From: UBA1081 sp045535305
GTDB taxonomy: Bacteria; Bacillota; Clostridia; Oscillospirales; Acutalibacteraceae
Reading direction: 5' to 3'
Length of the DNA stretch: 64,000 bases
Assembly (NCBI GenBank): GCA_045535305.1
Contig: JAZSLJ010000069.1
Coordinates: 51,051 to 115,050, forward strand
Shown here: positions 61,972 through 64,000 of the stretch, in pieces
How the letters are laid out: the number at the start of each line of letters is the position of its first letter
How positions within the stretch are numbered: position 1 is the first letter of the stretch
Position numbers and translations under genes: made by a program
The notes under the pieces: model-generated
What the model was told of the DNA's origin: nothing
What the model saw: the letters and a program-made list of their open reading frames with translations, nothing else
Databases searched by the model: none

Positions 61972-62193
61972 GAGAAAACCATAAAATTTTTCAAAACCTC
62001 AAAAGTGCCTATTTTACTGGGTTTTTGGCACTTCAATTATGGGTGCAGCTATGGGGTGGTTGCAATGAAGGGAAGACTATAACGGGTGATTTGTAGACAT
62101 TTTTAATAAAAGTGTCGGTTTTATAAATTTGAGTTAACGGGGTTAAATTTGCAATTTTTATAAAATACACCCCCTTAACTGCCATTTAACGCA
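61972..62193. other. Non-coding junction next to the spoVAD remnant
   Basis: No gene seen. Holds an inverted repeat aagtgcc (62005-62011) / ggcactt (62028-62034) close to the point where spoVAD similarity ends, and an AT-rich stretch. May be the scar of the event that removed the front of spoVAD. Confidence 0.4.
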
Positions 62194-62227
62194 AAAAATC
62201 AGCGTGCAGATTTTACTCCGCACGCTG
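62194..62227 (-). terminator. Terminator of the DUF4143 ATPase gene
   Basis: 8-bp stem cagcgtgc / gcacgctg with a 12-base loop; minus strand tail gattttttg. Starts 9 bases after the stop. Confidence 0.8.
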
Positions 62228-62235
62228 TAATTTTA

Positions 62236-63432
62236 TCACCATTTTTCTCTTAACAGAAAATCTGCAATATGTGTAATTTCAATTCCGTTATCGTTGCCGA
62301 TTGCAAGTGTATCTCTGCAAACGACATATTTGTGATAGTGGTCTTTGATTTCCATAAGGTTATCTGTTTCTCTTGTTGATTCGGTGGGCAGTTCAACGCA
62401 AACCTGAACATAAATCTTTTCATCTCTGCGAACACCGATGAAATCTATTTCTTTAGTACCGTTTTTACCGATATAGACATCATAGTCTCTGCGTTTCATT
62501 TCAAGAAAAACGATGTTCTCAAAAACAGCTGACAACATTTTTCTGTCAAAGCCTTGTAAGCTGTATTTTATTGAAATATCGGAAAGATAATATTTTTCCT
62601 GAGTTTTCAGGATTGCCTTACCTTGCAAATCATATCTTTTGCAGGGATAGATGATGAATGCTTCACTAAGCCATTTGAGATAATTATATATCGTTTCAAC
62701 AGAAAGACTTCTGTTTTCACTTTTAAGAAATTTTACTATTGAAGAAGCAGAGAACGTCAGACCTACATTTTCAATAATATATCTTACAACTCTGTCAAAC
62801 AGATCTTTGTTTCTTATCTTGTGTCTTTTAGAAATATCTCTCGTTATTACAGAAGCATAAATCCCCTCAACAACCTGATATGCTGATTTTGTATCAAAAT
62901 CGCTTATGCCTACAATAGGAAAGCCACCGTACTGCACATATTCATCAAAAGCTTCTCGAGCATTTTTAATATCCTTGTTTTTAAAAGTCAGATATTCCTT
63001 AAAAGAAAGAGTGTAAACAGGAATCAGAACATATCTGCCTGTTAAATATGTTGATATTTCACTTGACATCAGCTTTGAGTTTGAGCCTGTAACATATATA
63101 TCAACATCAAAGTCTTCCATAAGAGAGTTTACAGTCTTTTCCCAGCCGCTAATTTCCTGAAGCTCGTCAAGGAAAAGATAGCATCTTCCTTTTTCTTTTA
63201 TGGCATCTTTTAAATCGGTATACATCTTTTTTGCCGTAAAGTCGTCATAATCAGGATTGTTATATTTTCTTTCAATAATGTTATCGGGAGAAACACCTTT
63301 ATTTTTGATTTCCTGTACTAACATTTCAAAAATTGTTGATTTACCGCATCGACGGACACCGGCAAGAATTTTCACAAGCGGTGCATCTATAAAAGGAGTA
63401 ATTGCATTAATATAATCCGGTCTTAAAATCAT
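62236..63432 (-). CDS. AAA ATPase with DUF4143 domain
   Basis: 398 residues from the ATG at 63432 (cggagg 8 bases upstream; a GTG 9 bases earlier overlaps that site). Walker A LAGVRRCGKSTIFEML near 26-41, Walker B CYLFLDELQEISGWEKTVNS near 91-110, sensor VTGSNSKLMSSEIS, then a winged-helix-like middle and the DUF4143 end with EIDFIGVRRDEKIYVQVCVE, which looks like a PD-(D/E)XK remnant. Common in gut bacteria, role unknown, often in variable regions. Single gene. Confidence 0.88.
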   Translation of the reverse strand: MILRPDYINAITPFIDAPLVKILAGVRRCGKSTIFEMLVQEIKNKGVSPDNIIERKYNNPDYDDFTAKKMYTDLKDAIKEKGRCYLFLDELQEISGWEKTVNSLMEDFDVDIYVTGSNSKLMSSEISTYLTGRYVLIPVYTLSFKEYLTFKNKDIKNAREAFDEYVQYGGFPIVGISDFDTKSAYQVVEGIYASVITRDISKRHKIRNKDLFDRVVRYIIENVGLTFSASSIVKFLKSENRSLSVETIYNYLKWLSEAFIIYPCKRYDLQGKAILKTQEKYYLSDISIKYSLQGFDRKMLSAVFENIVFLEMKRRDYDVYIGKNGTKEIDFIGVRRDEKIYVQVCVELPTESTRETDNLMEIKDHYHKYVVCRDTLAIGNDNGIEITHIADFLLREKW

Positions 63433-63537
63433 TCTGACCACCTCCGTTACCTAAAGTATATCGAAAAACTATGCTAAAGTCAATAGTTTTTACTTCTATA
63501 CCGATAAAACTTTGTAATGTTATATATTTTTTCGAGT

Positions 63538-63897
63538 TTAGATAATGTTATTGTTTACCTTATCTTCTTCCCAAATCCAAGTGTCATCAGCTTTTTTCTT
63601 GTTCGGTCGCGCACGTTTTCTTAATTTCTGTTTCTCGAACAAAGCCTTATAATTTGGTTGAGGTTCAGGTATTAAAATATCTAAGTTTTCTGAAAGTCCG
63701 ATTTCATTCAAAATCTTAATCAGATTTGAAAGCTTGGTATCATATCCCATTTCTGTACGGGCAATAGTCTTAAGAGAAAGTCCGCATCTTTGTGCAAGCT
63801 CTGATTGTGTAATATTCAAGGAAATCCTGTACTGCTGAATACGGTTTCCCAATTCCACTAATATTGATTTTTCATCATTATAATTTGAAATCTTCAT
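63538..63897 (-). CDS. XRE-family DNA-binding regulator
   Basis: 119 residues from the ATG at 63897 with ggagg before it. Helix-turn-helix at about 12-65: LGNRIQQYRISLNITQSELA, then QRCGLSLKTIARTEMG and LSNLIKILNEIGL. The C-terminus is basic (KQKLRKRARPNKKK), as in HipB-like antitoxins, but no HipA-like toxin gene lies next to it here. Its promoter is flanked by a 14-bp inverted repeat, so it probably represses itself. Confidence 0.82.
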   Translation of the reverse strand: MKISNYNDEKSILVELGNRIQQYRISLNITQSELAQRCGLSLKTIARTEMGYDTKLSNLIKILNEIGLSENLDILIPEPQPNYKALFEKQKLRKRARPNKKKADDTWIWEEDKVNNNII

Positions 63898-63908
63898 AGA
63901 GCCTCCAT

Positions 63909-63977
63909 AATAACAAGTCAAATTTGTACTATTATAATATCAGATCTGTTTTAATAAGTCAAGTTTGACTTGTTATT
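63909..63977 (-). promoter_or_regulatory. Promoter and paired operator of the XRE regulator
   Basis: On the minus strand: -35 TTGACT (63962-63957), 17-base spacer, -10 TATTAT (63939-63934). A perfect 14-bp inverted repeat, aataacaagtcaaa (63909-63922) and tttgacttgttatt (63964-63977), flanks the promoter; its right arm also forms a smaller palindrome aagtcaa-gt-ttgactt (63956-63971) over the -35 box. Confidence 0.8.
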
Positions 63978-64000
63978 TTTCTTTTATAAATGCACAAAAA

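Noticed and set aside
63538..63897. HipB of a HipAB toxin-antitoxin pair
   Set aside because: The helix-turn-helix and basic tail are similar, but the adjacent gene is a DUF4143 ATPase, not a HipA kinase.

Overview
The window looks like chromosomal DNA of a low-GC, spore-forming anaerobic Firmicute, most likely a gut Clostridia of the Oscillospiraceae/Ruminococcaceae kind. This is inferred from spoIVA, a DUF3794-LysM spore protein and a YlmC/YmxH protein, a full V-type ATPase operon, a cohesin-like surface protein and large secreted GH2/fibro-slime proteins. No gene here fixes the species.

Layout. (1) Bases 1-20059, all on +, form one long cell-surface polysaccharide locus. It holds alternating GT2 and GT4 glycosyltransferases, a Wzy-like polymerase, a TupA-like ATP-grasp protein, a Wzm/Wzt ABC exporter, a CapE/CapG/CapF set for UDP-N-acetyl-L-fucosamine and a PF14907-like nucleotidyltransferase, and it ends at a strong terminator. 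(2) Bases 20174-39984 hold two convergent cassettes. Each pairs a giant secreted protein (2665 aa GH2 plus fibro-slime; 2062 aa with a VWA domain) with a 78-79 aa peptide encoded immediately downstream, a SPASM radical SAM enzyme and an HPr-kinase-like protein. One PqqD-like protein is present in total. Both peptides start near-identically and end in Phe-Glu-Ser. This looks like an undescribed peptide-maturation system tied to surface proteins. (3) Bases 40071-40551 carry tRNA-Leu(CAG) behind a strong promoter, with a broken tRNA copy and stem-loop repeats whose stems covary.

(4) Bases 40563-45791 are a divergent pair of operons for envelope decoration: LicD, an IspD/TarI-like cytidylyltransferase, a flippase and a phosphoesterase on minus; a glycerophosphodiester phosphodiesterase and an FkbM methyltransferase on plus. 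A cohesin-like membrane protein follows. (5) Bases 46638-50025 are sporulation genes. (6) Bases 50048-50822 hold two 40-41 aa amphipathic peptides too short for routine gene calling, each with a near-duplicate upstream control region and its own terminator. (7) Bases 50827-60442, on minus, are the V-ATPase operon vatH-C-I-K-F-E-A-B-D. Subunit I has an internally duplicated cytosolic domain and subunit K has an unusual N-terminal extension. (8) The right end holds an EFR1-type ferredoxin, palindromic repeats, a 5'-truncated spoVAD remnant, a DUF4143 AAA ATPase and an XRE regulator whose promoter sits between perfect 14-bp inverted repeats.

How they fit together: most of the window builds or decorates the cell surface (polysaccharide, teichoic-acid-like decoration, giant secreted proteins). 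The V-ATPase and sporulation genes are housekeeping. All functions are read from sequence motifs; no search was run.
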